A stretch of DNA of 64,000 bases from Undaria pinnatifida (GCA_012845835.1 JABAKD010000001.1:2208040-2272039); one strand, 5' to 3'; positions 20,208 through 32,154 are shown, numbered from the stretch's first letter. Made by a program: numbers and translations. Notes: a model not told the origin generated them from the letters alone.

Positions 20208-20910
20208 TGGTTGGAAGCTTCTGTGGAGTAGCGGAAGCTGCGATGGAAGCTTTCCATTTACGTCCACGAAAAATAGACATGGGAGAATGTGCGCAAGACG
20301 GCCCCACGCAAGCTTCAAACCCATAGCAGAAGGGACTCTCGGCTGCTTTTGCAACGTGGGGGAGACCCATGTCGCAACACGCTCCGAGGAACAGTAGCCA
20401 CAGATGTACGATGTTATATGCAAGTTAGTTGCGACGTGTGCTGGGCCACCTGCACTATCTGCATTTTCGGTGGAATTTTTTTCATCGCTTCCATCGGAGC
20501 TTGCACGGCTTCCATGGAAGCTTCCGCGGCTTTCATGGAAGCTTCCATGGAAGCCGTGGAAGCTTTCATGGAAAAGGTGGAAGCGTCCATGGAAGCGTGG
20601 AAGCTTTCGTCGACGCGATAGAAGCTTCCACGCTTCCATGCCCTGGAAACTTTCGTGAAAACTTCCATGGAAGCTTTCGTGGAAGCTTTCGAGGAAGATT
20701 CTATGAAAGTAACTTCCGTGGAAGCTTCCACGAAAGCTTCCGTGAAAGCTTCAGTAGAAGTTGCAAATAAAAACTCTTATGGAAGCTTTCACAGAAGCTT
20801 TCACGGAAGCTTTTACGGAAGCTTTCACGGAAGCTTTCGTGGAAGTAATAATTTTCATTCACGGAAGCGTCCACGGAATCGTTCACGGAAGCTTTCAAAT
20901 AAGTATCTTT
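20208..20910. repeat. Family F: GGAAGCTT array (2)
   Basis: This is the densest array, with runs of GCTTCCATGGAAGC, GGAAGCTTTC, TTCCACGAAAGCTT and TTCACGGAAGCTTT with 12-, 15- or 18-base spacing. Several frames on both strands stay open (for example MEASTEAF-type peptides) because the spacing is mostly a multiple of three. No start, splice signal or domain supports a protein. Confidence 0.9.
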
Positions 20911-22980
20911 CTTTCAATGCGGCTGGCCGGTAAGGATTCCGTGCCTGCTGGCGGGTCTTTCGAAGTTTCGTTGCCTGCTGGCGGGCCTTTCATATTTTCG
21001 CCGCTGGTCCACATGACTTCCGTTCCTGCTGGTGTGCTTTCCATATCGTATTCAACGTCAAGGCTGGCGTTTCGTTGCAGGTTCGGTCACAGTCACTGTC
21101 CTTCTGTGCAACAGCTGACGTTTTAGATAGAGGTGGACAAAATGCATCTTGCATTTGTTCTTCGATTAGTCTATGCGTCAGATCTATCAACGTTCACCTT
21201 TTGCATGACCACTCGCAAGTAACTCTGTCTGCCTCGAACCTCTGCGGCAGCCGGCAGAGAGAGCAGAGTGCAGCGTGTAGAAAATCATTACAATAATACT
21301 CCCGCCCCCTCGTGTGGCCTCACCTGAAGGCCCCTGTACAGAGGTCTGCCACCCATGGTCGGTCTGTATGTCTCTCAGGGTGTGCTGATGCTGGAATCCG
21401 GTTCGACTCGTGTTTATTGGTTGACCTCGCTCGCGCCAGGTCGCAGCAGCCGGCAGCCTGTAAGTTCACTACTGACTGCTAGAGAATTGTGGCCTCGGGC
21501 AAAACCTAACCTCGGCCGACTCTATACTCGTCGGGGCCAAGCTCCTCCGAGGACGAAATACATAAGCCCGTGGATCGCTCTGCTGCCCCAGTTGTCTCTG
21601 CCTCGTTTGCTTGTGTTGTGTCTGTTACAGCTTTGCTGTTTTGTCATTGCGCGATGCCGCATGGTTTGTTGTTCCGATGTGTTTTGTTTTTGATTTCCCC
21701 AAGCAACACGCTGCTAAATAAAAAGGCTGATGCTGCACTTTGTTCAACATAGGTTGCAGGCCGCGGGAGGGTTTCCAGTCCTCTGCTGTCGTTCTGTGTT
21801 GTGCGGCGGTCGGGGTTCGCGCCTCTCGAGTTGTTGCGGCCGCACGAGGGGTAGTCTCGCTCACACGGTCGCCTGAAGTCACCCGACACAGCTGCATGCA
21901 GCGTCGAGTGTACCACAACAGCAATTCGCACATCAAAATGTACCAGCAGATTGTTGCGCATGGCCGGCTACCCATCGGTCGCCGTATTTTCCAAAACATC
22001 TGGAAATATATTCAGTCGGTTGTACTCACAGCTGACGGTTTTCAATTTTGTACAAAAAATACTTCAATCTTGACGAACATAGCGAACCCGTGGCGAGGAG
22101 CTTCAGAAATCTGAACAAAAGTCCGACGGACATCATCGCCGTGTTTAATTATACTACACTCTACGTGTAGTCTACACTATTGCTTTTTAGTCTCACACAC
22201 CGCCAGCAGTGCGCAGGATAATTCTGCTGCAGAAGAACGCTTGATGTGTGTGGGGGCACATGTTTTTCTTTGCTGGTTACAGCACAACATATTAGTAGTA
22301 GTAAATGGTGGACTGTTGTACGCGCATCACATGTGCTTAGCGCAACAACAAACAGCAGTTTGAAGCTGCAATCGAATGCTTATTTTACGCCGGATACATG
22401 GACGCCGCAGCTACTCTAGATTCGGTGGACTTGTATGCTCAGAACAGTAGTTGTACCAGGTAGGCTACAAAAGCAGCATCGACATAATTTATCTGGGCCG
22501 CCCCTACACAGCAGTACTTTCATTTCCGATGCACCCGAATAAATTGAATTGCAGTGTATAGGTGCCTACTCTACCGTCAGGATGCGAGCGAACGCGTGGG
22601 GGTGAAAAATGCAAAATCATCCGCCTCTTGCATCACCGTTCCTCCAAGGATAACCTTGTAGAAAGTACCTATATGTTGCGCTCAAATACGGCGCCTTCCT
22701 CTTTTCATTCGGAGCATCAGGCGTTATGTTTATTCCCTTGCCCAGGTACCATACATAGCTGCGGGGACTACAAGCACGACGTCGCCCTACCGCGCTTGGC
22801 TGGTTTAGGCTGCAGTACATACATGCAATACAACCGCTATGAAAGTTGCCGTGGAAGGACGTGCGCGTCGGGCCGTGGTTGCGTGTTTAATGCTTGGTAA
22901 CACGGGAGTGCGCTCGGGAAATTTCTCATATTTCCTCCATGGACGTAGGCCAAGGATGGTGGATTGCGGAACCTTCGGTT
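20911..22980. other. No gene recognised; short imperfect repeats
   Basis: Near 20935-21040 three imperfect copies of GCCTGCTGGCGGG plus TCTTTC occur. A family C-like end lies at about 21120-21145 (TTTTAGATAGAGGTGGACAAAA). ORFs at 21355-21693, 21740-22114 and 22562-22900 show no motif or splice context. Confidence 0.4.
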
Positions 22981-22984
22981 GAAA

Positions 22985-24075
22985 AACCTCCCACCCTTAA
23001 GGATGGCGATGGAAATGTGGTACGATAACCACGAGATCCACGGAGGAGTCGATGGAAACTGCGACCATGGACGCTTCCGCGAAAAGAAGATCTAGACCCT
23101 TTTCTGCCAAATGTGCGGAAGTTTGAACGGTAGATTGGACGGAACCACCATCCGAAGCCGGGAGGCTGTTTCCGTCTAGTCTAAAGTTATTGGGATTTTT
23201 CATGGGAGCTACCATCCAAACGGTCATGAAAGTAGCTTCCAGATGGAAGTAGCTTCCTTGAAAGAAAGCTTAATACGCGTTTTTACGTCCAAACACATCT
23301 GTGGGAATAACTCGAGATAGAAGGTTTCATGCAAGCTGCCGTCGAAACGCTGGTGAAAGCTCTCGTGGAACAAAACGCGAAAACTTTCATGAAAACATTT
23401 TTCACGGAAGAGTCCGTGCAAGCTTTCGTGGAAGCTACTGCCACGGAGAAGTGCCGGTATATTTTTTACTTCCATGACAACATGGCATGGAAGTAAAAAT
23501 CAAACCGCTGTCATGGATGTGATATTTATTAAATGATCATTACTTCCACGAAAGCTTCCGTGGGTGTGGGTTTCCGTGGAAGCTGTCGTGAAAGCCGCTG
23601 CGCTTCCGTGGAACGCACGGAAGCTTCCATGGAAATAAAAAGTAAAATTCCGCGGAAACTACAATGGAATCCTTCGTGGAAGCTTCCATCCAAGTTGTGG
23701 AAGCTTCCATGGAAGTGGCTTCCACGGCAGCTTCCACGGCAGCTTCCACAGCAGCTTTCGCGTAAGAAATTCACATAGAAGCTTTCGTGAAAGCTTCCGT
23801 GGAAGTTTCCAGTATTTTTTCTTTCCGTGGAAGCTTTCATATGTTCCATGAAAGCTTCCACGGAAGCTTCCACGGGAGCTTCCACGGGAGCTTCCGCGGA
23901 AACTTTCATTGCTTCCGTGAAAGCTTCCATCGAAGCTTCCATGAAAGCTTCCACGGAAACTTCCACGGGCGCTTCCTCGGGAGCTTCCATGGAAACTTCC
24001 ATTGCTTCCGTCAAAGCGTCCATGGACGTTTCCATGGAAGCTTCCACGGAGGCTTTCATGAAGAACTTCAACGCA
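22985..24075. repeat. Family F: GGAAGCTT array (3)
   Basis: The array is sparse at 22985-23470 and dense at 23540-24075: TTCCACGGAAGCTTCC, CTTCCATGGAAGC, TTTCGTGGAAGC. The longest - strand ORF in the window's repeats (23529-24083, 184 codons rich in Met-Glu-Ala-Ser) is a translation of this array and is not called as a gene. Confidence 0.9.
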
Positions 24076-24142
24076 AAAAACAAGTAGTGCAGGAGACCGT
24101 GTGCTGCGCTAGAGGTAACACGCTTGAGCCTGCTTAATATTG

Positions 24143-24438
24143 ACCGAGGCTACGGTGGGGGGGGGCACACCCGTTTTCGCTGCCGGGTTCGACCCACAAT
24201 CGTGCGAATGATTCCTCCGTAGCCTCTATTGGACAAAAGTAACGTAGGCGATTTTTTGGCGCAGCGCAGCCGACCATTCATTCTTTTCGAATTGATAATC
24301 GCGAAAACAAGTAACGGCACGAAATGTTGAGACCAAAGAAAAACACGGGGTTACTCGCGCTAGAGACCCCCGAACCATTGCTAAGAAAGGTGCCAAAGGT
24401 GACGCCCTTATCTTGCCTACCGTACCGTAGCTTTCGTC
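24143..24438 (+). mobile_element. Family A TIR element, copy 1
   Basis: It starts ACCGAGGCTACGGT and ends ACCGTAGCTTTCGT. Internal sequence resembles the other copies (GCGCAGCGCAGCCGACCATT, GGGGTTACTCGCGC). It is diverged. Confidence 0.65.
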
Positions 24439-24581
24439 CGTGGTGACCACAGGGGTCCCGTAACAACCGGATAACTGCTCAACATCGCCGGGATACCATA
24501 CTATTCGTGTTTTTATTTACAAGCCGTTTTCGTTTTGGTTGGCCACGTGTGGGGAGTGTCCATCTGGTTGCCCTCTCGACG

Positions 24582-24690
24582 CGTGCTGCTATCGAGAGAT
24601 AGAGCTAGTAGAGCAATTTTTTTTTGGCTTTAAAACGTTGTGCTTGAATGACAGGACTCCTTAACCCAAAAAATCGCCGTTTTTTCTCTT
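24582..24690 (+). repeat. Family C fragment
   Basis: TGAATGACAGGACTCCTTAA and CCCAAAAAATCGCCG match the family core. It is truncated directly before a family A copy. Confidence 0.6.
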
Positions 24691-24692
24691 GG

Positions 24693-25030
24693 CGCCAAGG
24701 CTGCGGCAGGGGGGGGTAACCCCCGTTATTCACTAAATAAAGTAGACTTGAGCTAAAATGCTATCATACTGTAATACTTTTACTATCATACTATTACTAT
24801 CATTCTCGCACAAGTGACTCTGCACCTCACTGACGACAAGACTTTAAGCGATATAGTCTATAAGCTTAGCGCAGCGTGGCTAACTATTGCGTTGCGGATT
24901 CATGTCAATATATTAAAATAGCACGGAACCCACAAGAAAGCAGAGGTGCAGGGGGTCACTCGCGGGAGTGACTCCGGGGCATTGGGAAAAAGAAAATGCC
25001 CAAGAAGGGACCCGCCTGTCGTGGCCTGGA
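24693..25030 (+). mobile_element. Family A TIR element, copy 2
   Basis: It starts GCCAAGGCTGCGGCAGG and ends CCTGTCGTGGCCTGG. Inside are GCTTAGCGCAGCGTGGCTAA and GGGTCACTCGCGGGAGTGAC. It is longer than the others because of an ACTATCATACT-type microsatellite at about 24765-24805. Confidence 0.65.
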
Positions 25031-25147
25031 TCGTTCGTTCGAGGTAGCTTTGGTTTATACCGTACCCTGTTCCTACAAATCGACCACGAATAACTAAATT
25101 GTTCATCGCGGGTATAGACTATATCGAGCGCTTAGGATAATATATCG

Positions 25148-25395
25148 CCTTCTTTATCTTTCCCCACACGATCTTTTGGGAGAGGTGTACATAGAGCTCC
25201 TCAAGCGTTGGGCCTTAGAAAAAAAGGGTGCAGCTCTACCGTGTAGTGCTCATAGCACATATATATATGCATGCATGCCGTCCTTCATTATTAGTTTTGG
25301 GTGAGGTACAAAATAGAGCTCCACTCGAACAGGATCCCCAGAAAAAATAAGACCTATGCCACCTATTCCACCTCTATCGTGGCTCAGGAGACTTA
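25148..25395 (+). repeat. Two family C end fragments in tandem
   Basis: GGGAGAGGTGTACATAGAGC at 25178 and GGGTGAGGTACAAAATAGAG at 25299, each followed by a short segment and a CTCTACCGTG or CCTCTATCGTGG end, match the 3' part of family C. Confidence 0.55.
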
Positions 25396-25789
25396 CGTTT
25401 GACCCTGAAACTCCACGAAACACATGTATGTTACGTGCTCTGTCTGTTATTGTAGACTAATCGTCACGCGGGCAGACCATCACGTCGGGGGGAAAATGTG
25501 CCGGAGTATGTTTGTAGTATTGCACCACGAACCCAGCCAGCAGGAGGAGCTTCGGCATACACAGCAGTAGTACAGGGTGCCATCCCTGCCCACTAATAAT
25601 ATATTTACTTGCTATTTGAGAGGTTGTGATTCCAACCAACTTTTTTTACTGTACAGCCGCGCTCTCGAAGTTCATATCTCCCGTAAAATATCCCGCTGTA
25701 AGAAAAGTTCTCTCCCGGGCTCGTTCTTACGAGATGCCACGTACACGATGAGATAACTACCTCGGTCCAAGTCAGTCCTGACGTCTCTA

Positions 25790-26330
25790 TTATAAAAAAT
25801 GAAAATACACTCCAGCTGCGAGATCGAAGATTTCGTCGAAACTCATCTTTGCAAGCTGTGTGTGATACTCCGATCGCGCGTATTACGGGTTGTGTGTCCT
25901 CATTAAGGATATAGGTCGGCGACTCCCCTCACAACTACAGTGTAGCTATCAGGGTCAACAGGGTGATGTTAGTCAGTCTGTGCGCCTAAACTATAAAACC
26001 CGTGTCTGCGGGGGACAAAATCTGACAGCGGTGGAGGGAAATGAAGTGAATCCTGTAAGTCGAATAACCGGTGAGGGGGGGGCGGAGTTTTGAAGGATGT
26101 GGGGGGCTGGTTTTGATCAAAAGCGAGCGGGGTTGGAGGGGGGGGGGGGGGGAGGGGGCGGGGGCGGGCGGACGGGCGGGCAATTTGTGCGTGTAAGCTA
26201 TAAATCCTTTCAAGGGGATATATCTGAAGGTTATGGGAAAAAAAAAAAAAAACACCAGTTTGTCATAGGGGGGGGGGGTTGGGGCGGGGGTGGGGCGTGT
26301 GGGGCAGCTCAATCTGGGCGTCTCTATTAG
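25790..26330 (+). repeat. Family B element, copy 1
   Basis: It begins AAAATACACTCCAGCTG and continues GATCGAAGATTT, CATCTTTGCAAGCTGTGTG, ATTACGGGTTGTGTGTCC, GGATATAGGTCGGCGACT, TGTAGCTATCAGGGTCAAC, AATCTGACAGC and ACCGGTGAGGGG. G-rich sequence (poly-G runs at 26138-26165 and 26268-26300) follows. There is no coding capacity. This is the most frequent family in the window. Confidence 0.85.
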
Positions 26331-26575
26331 TAGCATCATTGCGTTCGCAGGCCATGGTAGCCACGCTACTACCGTACGTAGCCATGGTACTACCGTGTTG
26401 TTTAGGTTACGCTTTCAGCTTTTATAAAATTAAAAGACGGAAACAACAGCAGCAGTATTTCATTGAAGTAAACACAGCTTACTCCTCGGAGCGCGGTGCT
26501 CCGGCGCCGCGTCCCCTGCGCCTTTGCCGGGCGTCGTGATGAACTTCATGGCGCTTGCCCGGGGCGAAATCAAGT

Positions 26576-26990
26576 TGGCCGAGGACCAACGCCCGAATGG
26601 GTAGGGTGGACCGTAACTGGACCAAGTCCGGCGGAAGGCCATCTCCCATGGCCAGGGGTTTTGTTAGTGGGTGAGCTTGCGCAAGTCCCACACTACCCGG
26701 AAAGATGACATTCCGGGTGGCTATCTCCACCGAAACTGACCCTCAGGGGACAGGCCGGGTCGACATACACACGCACCCGTATACAACGACAGCTTGCGCT
26801 GCCGGGGTTGTAACGAAGACCACTGATAGGGACAGCTCACGCTATACCTACAATGGGACTCGAAGGGTGCGCCAGCTAGCGTTGGGCTGCGAAAGCAACT
26901 GAGTTAAATCGACACACGACGCGTATGAAAATACGCGGAAGTGTGGTGAGCTAAAGCTTTATTTTTCCCCATCCGCCGGAGGATAAAAAA
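26576..26990 (+). repeat. Family E dispersed repeat, copy 2
   Basis: It is homologous to 6673-7198 but has a single copy of the 83-bp segment duplicated there. It ends in an A-rich run (26985-27005). Confidence 0.75.
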
Positions 26991-27063
26991 AAAGAAAAAA
27001 AAAAGGGTAAACACAGCTTTTCAAGTGGGAACCTACAACGACAAAAAGGTGCTGCCCATATCG

Positions 27064-27554
27064 TAGCTTGCATCTGTTTAATATTGCCGATAATGTCGCC
27101 ATGCGGTCACAGTCACGACGGGATGAAGTGCAATACGATATACATACGCAGTCAGTGGGAACTTCTTCGTATAGACCAGACTAGATTATAAAATTAAAAT
27201 ACACTCCAGCTGTGGGATCAAAGATTTTGTCGAAATTCATCTTTGCAAGCTGTGTGTGATACTCCGATCGCGCGTATTACGGGTTGTGTGTCCTCATTAG
27301 ACTAAGGATATAGGTCGGCGACTCCCCTTGCAACTACAGTGTAGCTATCACGGTCAACAGGGTGATGATAGTCAGTCTGTGCGCGGAAACTGTAAAACCC
27401 GTTTCTGAGAGGGACAAAATCTGACAGCTAGCTGTGGAAGGAAATGCATCAATTTATCAAGTGTATCCTGTAAGCCAAATAACCGGTGAGGGGAGGGCGG
27501 AGTTTTTAAGGACGTGGGGGCCTGATTTTGATCAAAAGGGGGGCGGGAGGGGGG
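27064..27554 (+). repeat. Left member of a recent 491/487-bp direct duplication
   Basis: It is nearly identical to 28555-29041. I see two substitutions and a 4-bp AGCT insertion here (GACAGCTAGCTGTGG versus GACAGCTGTGG). It contains about 120 bp of unique sequence followed by family B copy 2 (27185-27554). Confidence 0.92.
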
Positions 27555-28554
27555 TGATCGGAAAACCGGTGCATGGGTTCGATACGTAAAAAGATGATCC
27601 TCGATGCCGCCATCGGGGCGTGCAGAAGACGTTGAAAATGTATATTATTATTGCCACCTCCGGAGAGGATGATGGGAGGAGGAGGGGGAAATTGGAAGTG
27701 ACCAAGAGAGGGCTTCCCTCCCCCAAGCTCGCCTCGTCCCCGAACCATAAATAGCGACAAGCGCTCTCGTGCTATACTGGAATAATCCTATCGTACCACA
27801 CAATACACTCGGGCGCTTAAGCCGTAGACTACATACTGACCCAACCATATATACGAACGCTTTAGTCTCCCAATACGTGCGTATGGGAGCATATAGGCAA
27901 AAGTGCATATTCCGTTTCTCATTGTATCATGTATGATCAGTGATGACGATGTATGTGGCACACGAGGAACTGTTCTCACGTTTACCACACAATAACTACT
28001 CATATCACCCACCAGTAAATATTGCTACTGGTGGCTCCATAGTTCACATACGTATCACACAAATATATACTCCGTATATAGGAACGTCTCCCCATGGATA
28101 GTCCGCCTGATGAAATATCCATGCCTTCATCACAGAACATGCCACATACTGAAATACAGTTATAAAATATTCCTCGTATGAATCACACAATTCCTTTGAC
28201 GGCGTATCTCCCCAACTACCACACTATTCCGTAGAGCAATGCGGTTCCACAAATCGAACCATGATATCATAACTTCTCACATCCCCCCTTATGATACCAT
28301 TGTCGTTTTGACGTGCATTTTGCCCTACCTAGGTCTAGAAACATTAAGGGAGTTTTTGCGATACCAGACACTCCAAGTAGTAGATACTACTCTGATGTCA
28401 GACACTATAATACGTATATTCTACTTCATTGTAGGAGCACCTAACACCTCCTATCACAATATACCACCGCATGCTCTCCAAGACCCGAAACAAACAGTAT
28501 CTCATTATAAATTCATGCAAATATTACGGTGGAACTCAAAAGACTCCTTAGGAA
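27555..28554. other. 1.0-kb spacer between the direct duplicates
   Basis: AT-rich with short inverted repeats, for example CCACCAGTA...TACTGGTGG at about 28009-28033. An ORF beginning at 28239 shows no known motif. The layout (491 bp, 1000 bp, 487 bp) superficially resembles a small LTR element, but the repeats lack TG...CA ends and contain a family B copy. Confidence 0.5.
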
Positions 28555-29041
28555 TAGCTTGCATCTGTTTAATATTGCCGATAATGTCGCCATGCGGTCA
28601 CAGTCACGACGGGATGAAGTGCAATACGATATACATACGCAGTCAGTGGGAACTTCTTCGTATAGACTAGACTAGATTATAAAATTAAAATACACTCCAG
28701 CTGTGGGATCAAAGATTTTGTCGAAATTCATCTTTGCAAGCTGTGTGTGATACTCCGATCGCGCGTATTACGGGTTGTGTGTCCTCATTAGACTAAGGAT
28801 ATAGGTCGGCGACTCCCCTTGCAACTACAGTGTAGCTATCACGGTCAACAGGGTGATGATAGTCAGTCTGTGCGCGGAAACTGTAAAACCCGTTTCTGAG
28901 AGGGACAAAATCTGACAGCTGTGGAAGGAAATGCATCAGTTTATCAAGTGTATCCTGTAAGCCAAATAACCGGTGAGGGGAGGGCGGAGTTTTTAAGGAC
29001 GTGGGGGCCTGATTTTGATCAAAAGGGGGGCGGGAGGGGGG
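28555..29041 (+). repeat. Right member of the 491/487-bp direct duplication
   Basis: See 27064-27554. It contains family B copy 3, which continues into G-rich sequence to about 29090. Confidence 0.92.
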
Positions 29042-29099
29042 AAGGGGGGGGGAGGGGACGGGTGTGGCAGGTCAATTTGTGCGTGGAAATTCGTATGTA

Positions 29100-29890
29100 T
29101 GCATGCTTGTACAATACCAGGCATGCCCTGATTGTTGTGTGACTCCGGTGAACCATTTTCCTCTGAAAAATTTCTCGAATACGTCGCGGATAAAAAACCG
29201 CATTGTTGTGTGCGTGTTGCCATCCTGTCTGGCTGCAGTCGGATGGGATCTCATTCTTGTTGCTATCAAGTATACAGCAGTACTGCTTCTCTTCTGTCGC
29301 CGTACGGCCCCGCGCGGCAACTTGGACAGGCGCATCTCGTTGCGTCCAGAGTGGTCTTCGCTGTATTCTGCGCTGTATGCACCATTGTGAACTATTGCCC
29401 TCCACTGCTGTGGATTTCGGCTACTACTCTAACTTCGGACGGGGAGGGGGGCGGGGGGGGCACATCGCTACGAGCCGAGCCTGGGCCAGCCATAGGTATA
29501 CGTGTGTTCTATATCCGACAAAACGTTTGACCCTTCCTTCCAGTGAGCGTGTGCCCTCCGTACGCTAGTCGTACGGTCGGGGCCATGTCGGACATACGCA
29601 CAGACAGCAGTTAGTGCCCCGGATACATGGCAAGCGGGCTATTGGGGCCTTGGTCGTATGCCGTTGCATTACGTCATGTTTTTTTTTTGGTTTGTTACTA
29701 CCAGCACTAAGATACGGCGGCAGCGGCAAACACACCGCACACCGCACACCCCTTTGTATTATCTTCTTCGTATTTCTTTGCTGTCGGCGCGTCGCCCTCG
29801 ATGATGATGTGAGACTATTACAGCACTACTAATTTAGTCTAGTATGTTAGTCTAGACTAGTTACCGCTCGCTGACATCACATACCAGTGA
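29100..29890. other. No gene recognised
   Basis: Overlapping ORFs on both strands (29064-29568) have no recognisable motif. A cluster of four TAGACTA/TAGTCTA words lies at 29835-29898. Confidence 0.4.
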
Positions 29891-29899
29891 CTAGACTAT

Positions 29900-30050
29900 A
29901 GAGCCATCCCACGGTGCGGCAGTGGAGTGCAGCGGAAGTTTGTGAGCTCGTAACACGAGGGTCCTCAGGAGCTCAATAATATCCCACCAGAAAAGTGATC
30001 GCTCGCGCAATTCGACCATCGTTTCTCAGCGCTAGTCCTAAAGCTAACAC
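29900..30050 (+). repeat. Family D dispersed repeat, copy 3
   Basis: GAGCCATCCCACGG, GGAGTGCAGCGGAAGTTTG, GAGCTCGTAACACGAGG and CTCAGGAGCTC follow the family order. The right half is diverged. Confidence 0.5.
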
Positions 30051-30993
30051 ACTTACTTGTGAAACCACCACAACAACCAACCGTTTGTTCCTCACTTACT
30101 TACTGGTGAAGTAACTCACCACACAACAACCGGACAGAGGGCCACAAACATCATACGACCCTGGTATTGCCCAACAAAGTTCAACCCCTACGACATTGGG
30201 ACGACTCTACCATCGAAGCCGCGAGGGGTTTAGGGCATAGCCTCAACGATCGAGGACACAAAGGGACCTATCACTGGACGCGTCCTACTAAATAAAGAGG
30301 TACGACGCGGAAGTTTCTGGGCTCCTGACGAGTCGTTCTACCACGGTATCATAACCCCCCCAACTTTTCTTTAACGAAATCGCCGGTTTCAAAACCAGCT
30401 CCCGGCCGTACATCCTGAAATACGGTGTCCCTCGACACCCTGACGCCGTCGATCGAAAGACCTTTGCACACAAGAAAATATGTGGATAGAGTATGTTTTC
30501 GATAGTGTATTTTTTTGTGTCGAGCAGCCATGAAACGTTCGTTGAACAAAATCGCTGGTTTGGGGGGGGGCTATCGTAGAAGAATCAGTCCTACTATTAT
30601 TCTTGAGAAATATCTCACCCAAACCGTTACGTCGAAGGCATTCGCTCGCGCGATCCGACAGGCGCGCTTCTTTCTATCTATGCGCTTTAGTCCTGAAAAA
30701 CAAAAAAAAACATGCTGGTAAGAGTGTCAGAATAACTGCTAGTTCCTCGCTTGGCGGAGGCCGATCGAACAGAACAGAAGGGTCATAAACGTAAACGCCA
30801 TATCATATGACCCAAAAAGTGGAACCCTTATCGCGGGATGATTCTTATCGCACCTTCATCTTAAACTTAGCACATTGCCCTATAGTCTATAGAACCCGAG
30901 GGCTGGCCCCCAACAGCTACGTACGGTGGAACTCAGTTGAGACCGCGTACAATACGGAGACAAGTATAGCGCAAGCTATGATTCCGCATGGAG

Positions 30994-31260
30994 ACCGAGG
31001 CTACGGTAGGGGGGGTACCCCCATTTTCACTGGTGTGTTTGAGCCACTCGCACGAGTGGCTCTGTACCCCACAGATGAAGATGGTTTAGGCACTTGTTTC
31101 GGCGCAGCTTAGATCACCTTTGCATTGCGAATTAATTTCGACAATGTAAAACGTGAAGAATACGTAAATTCGCATAGCAACAAAGGGGTTACTCGCGCGA
31201 GTGACCCCTGGCCACTGAAATAAAAGGCCCAAAAGGGGACCCCCCTACCGTAGCCTGGGT
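30994..31260 (+). mobile_element. Family A TIR element, copy 3 (near-consensus)
   Basis: 267 bp. The ends are ACCGAGGCTACGGTAGGGGG and its inverted partner CCCCCCTACCGTAGCCTGGGT. Two internal palindromes are intact: GAGCCACTCGCACGAGTGGC and GGTTACTCGCGCGAGTGACC. With copy 8 it gives the clearest consensus. There is no ORF for a transposase, so it is non-autonomous. Confidence 0.85.
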
Positions 31261-31284
31261 CTGGACCAGGCATAGACATCCGAC

Positions 31285-31684
31285 ATGTATACGCACAGAC
31301 TGACTAACATCACCCTGTTGACCCTGATAGCGACACTGTAGTTGTAAGGGGAGTCGCCGACCTAAACAAATTGACTTGCGGAAAGCGCGAGAGCGTGAGT
31401 TAGCAGCACTCGATGAAAAATCGACGAGCAGTGGGATTGCTGAACGCTATGCGCGATGAAAAAATGAAAGCAAGAACCGGGGGGAAGAAGGGACGACACC
31501 GGAGACCACGGCTCGTCTAGAAGCTGGAAAGTAGAAGTGTGAGAAAAAATAAATGAATAAATCCTTAGACTAATAAGGACCCACAACCCGTAATACGCGC
31601 GATCGGAGTATCACACACAGCTTGCAAAGATGAGTTTCGACAAAATCTTCGATCTCACAGCTGGAGTGTATTTTTTTTTTATAG
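31285..31684 (-). repeat. Family B copy 4, split by a SINE
   Basis: On the - strand family B runs from about 31684 (GTGAGATCGAAGATTTTG) through GGGTTGTGGGTCC. It is interrupted at 31365-31560 by the SINE, then resumes AGGTCGGCGACTCCCC and TACAGTGTCGCTATCAGGG to 31285. Both flanks are contiguous in other family B copies, which proves the insertion. Confidence 0.8.
31365..31560 (+). mobile_element. SINE, 5'-truncated copy
   Basis: It matches the body of the SINE at 4027-4345: TTGACTTGCGGAAAG, GCGTGAGTTAGCA, CACTCGATGAAAAATCGACG, GTGGGATTGCTGA, TCTAGAAGCTGGAAAGTAG. It ends in an A-rich tail (AAAAAATAAATGAATAAAT). The tRNA-like head is missing, as expected of incomplete reverse transcription. 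Confidence 0.82.
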
Positions 31685-31869
31685 ACTAATATATGTATTT
31701 TTCCGCAAACTGGCGAAGACCCTTCCACCTCCGAACAATTGATATAAATCCGTACTCCGCACGCCGTTGCCATACGTTATACCATACCTGGTATGGCAAT
31801 TTAGAGTCAATCAACTGGCCCCGACTCCTGTATGGGCCGTAGCCGAGTCGTACTAACTTTTTTACATTT

Positions 31870-31965
31870 TGTACAATTCATTCAGCTGTGAGGTCGATCA
31901 AAAAAGGATTTTGATCAAAACTCGTCTTTTCAAGCTAGCTGCGCCATATTGTAATAACCGGGTAG
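31870..31965 (+). repeat. Family B fragment, strongly diverged
   Basis: ATTCAGCTGTGAGGTCGATC, GATTTTGATCAAAACTCGTC and TTCAAGCTAGCTGCG follow the start of family B. Confidence 0.45.
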
Positions 31966-32154
31966 CATAATATATATATATATCGACAAGGCCTATTACC
32001 GTAAACTACAGAAGATAACACACGCACATAAGATACCACAGCAGACGCTCCGCGTAGAAGGTGTCGAGCAGACGCATAATACATATATACACATAGACTA
32101 ATAAGGTAAACTGTAAAAAAAAACAGTCGTGTCGTTGTGATGTACCTGGTACAT

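Noticed and set aside
23529-24083. 184-codon - strand ORF of Met-Glu-Ala-Ser repeats
   Set aside because: It is a translation of the GGAAGCTT array. No splice signal, start context or domain is present. Kept as a hypothesis only in the findings.
26097-26339. Pro-rich and Gly-rich ORFs over poly-G tracts (also near 33144-33550 and 4818-5098)
   Set aside because: They are homopolymer translations at family B ends.
27064-29041. Small LTR retrotransposon with 490-bp LTRs
   Set aside because: The repeats do not begin TG or end CA, contain a family B copy, and have no primer-binding site, polypurine tract or target duplication.
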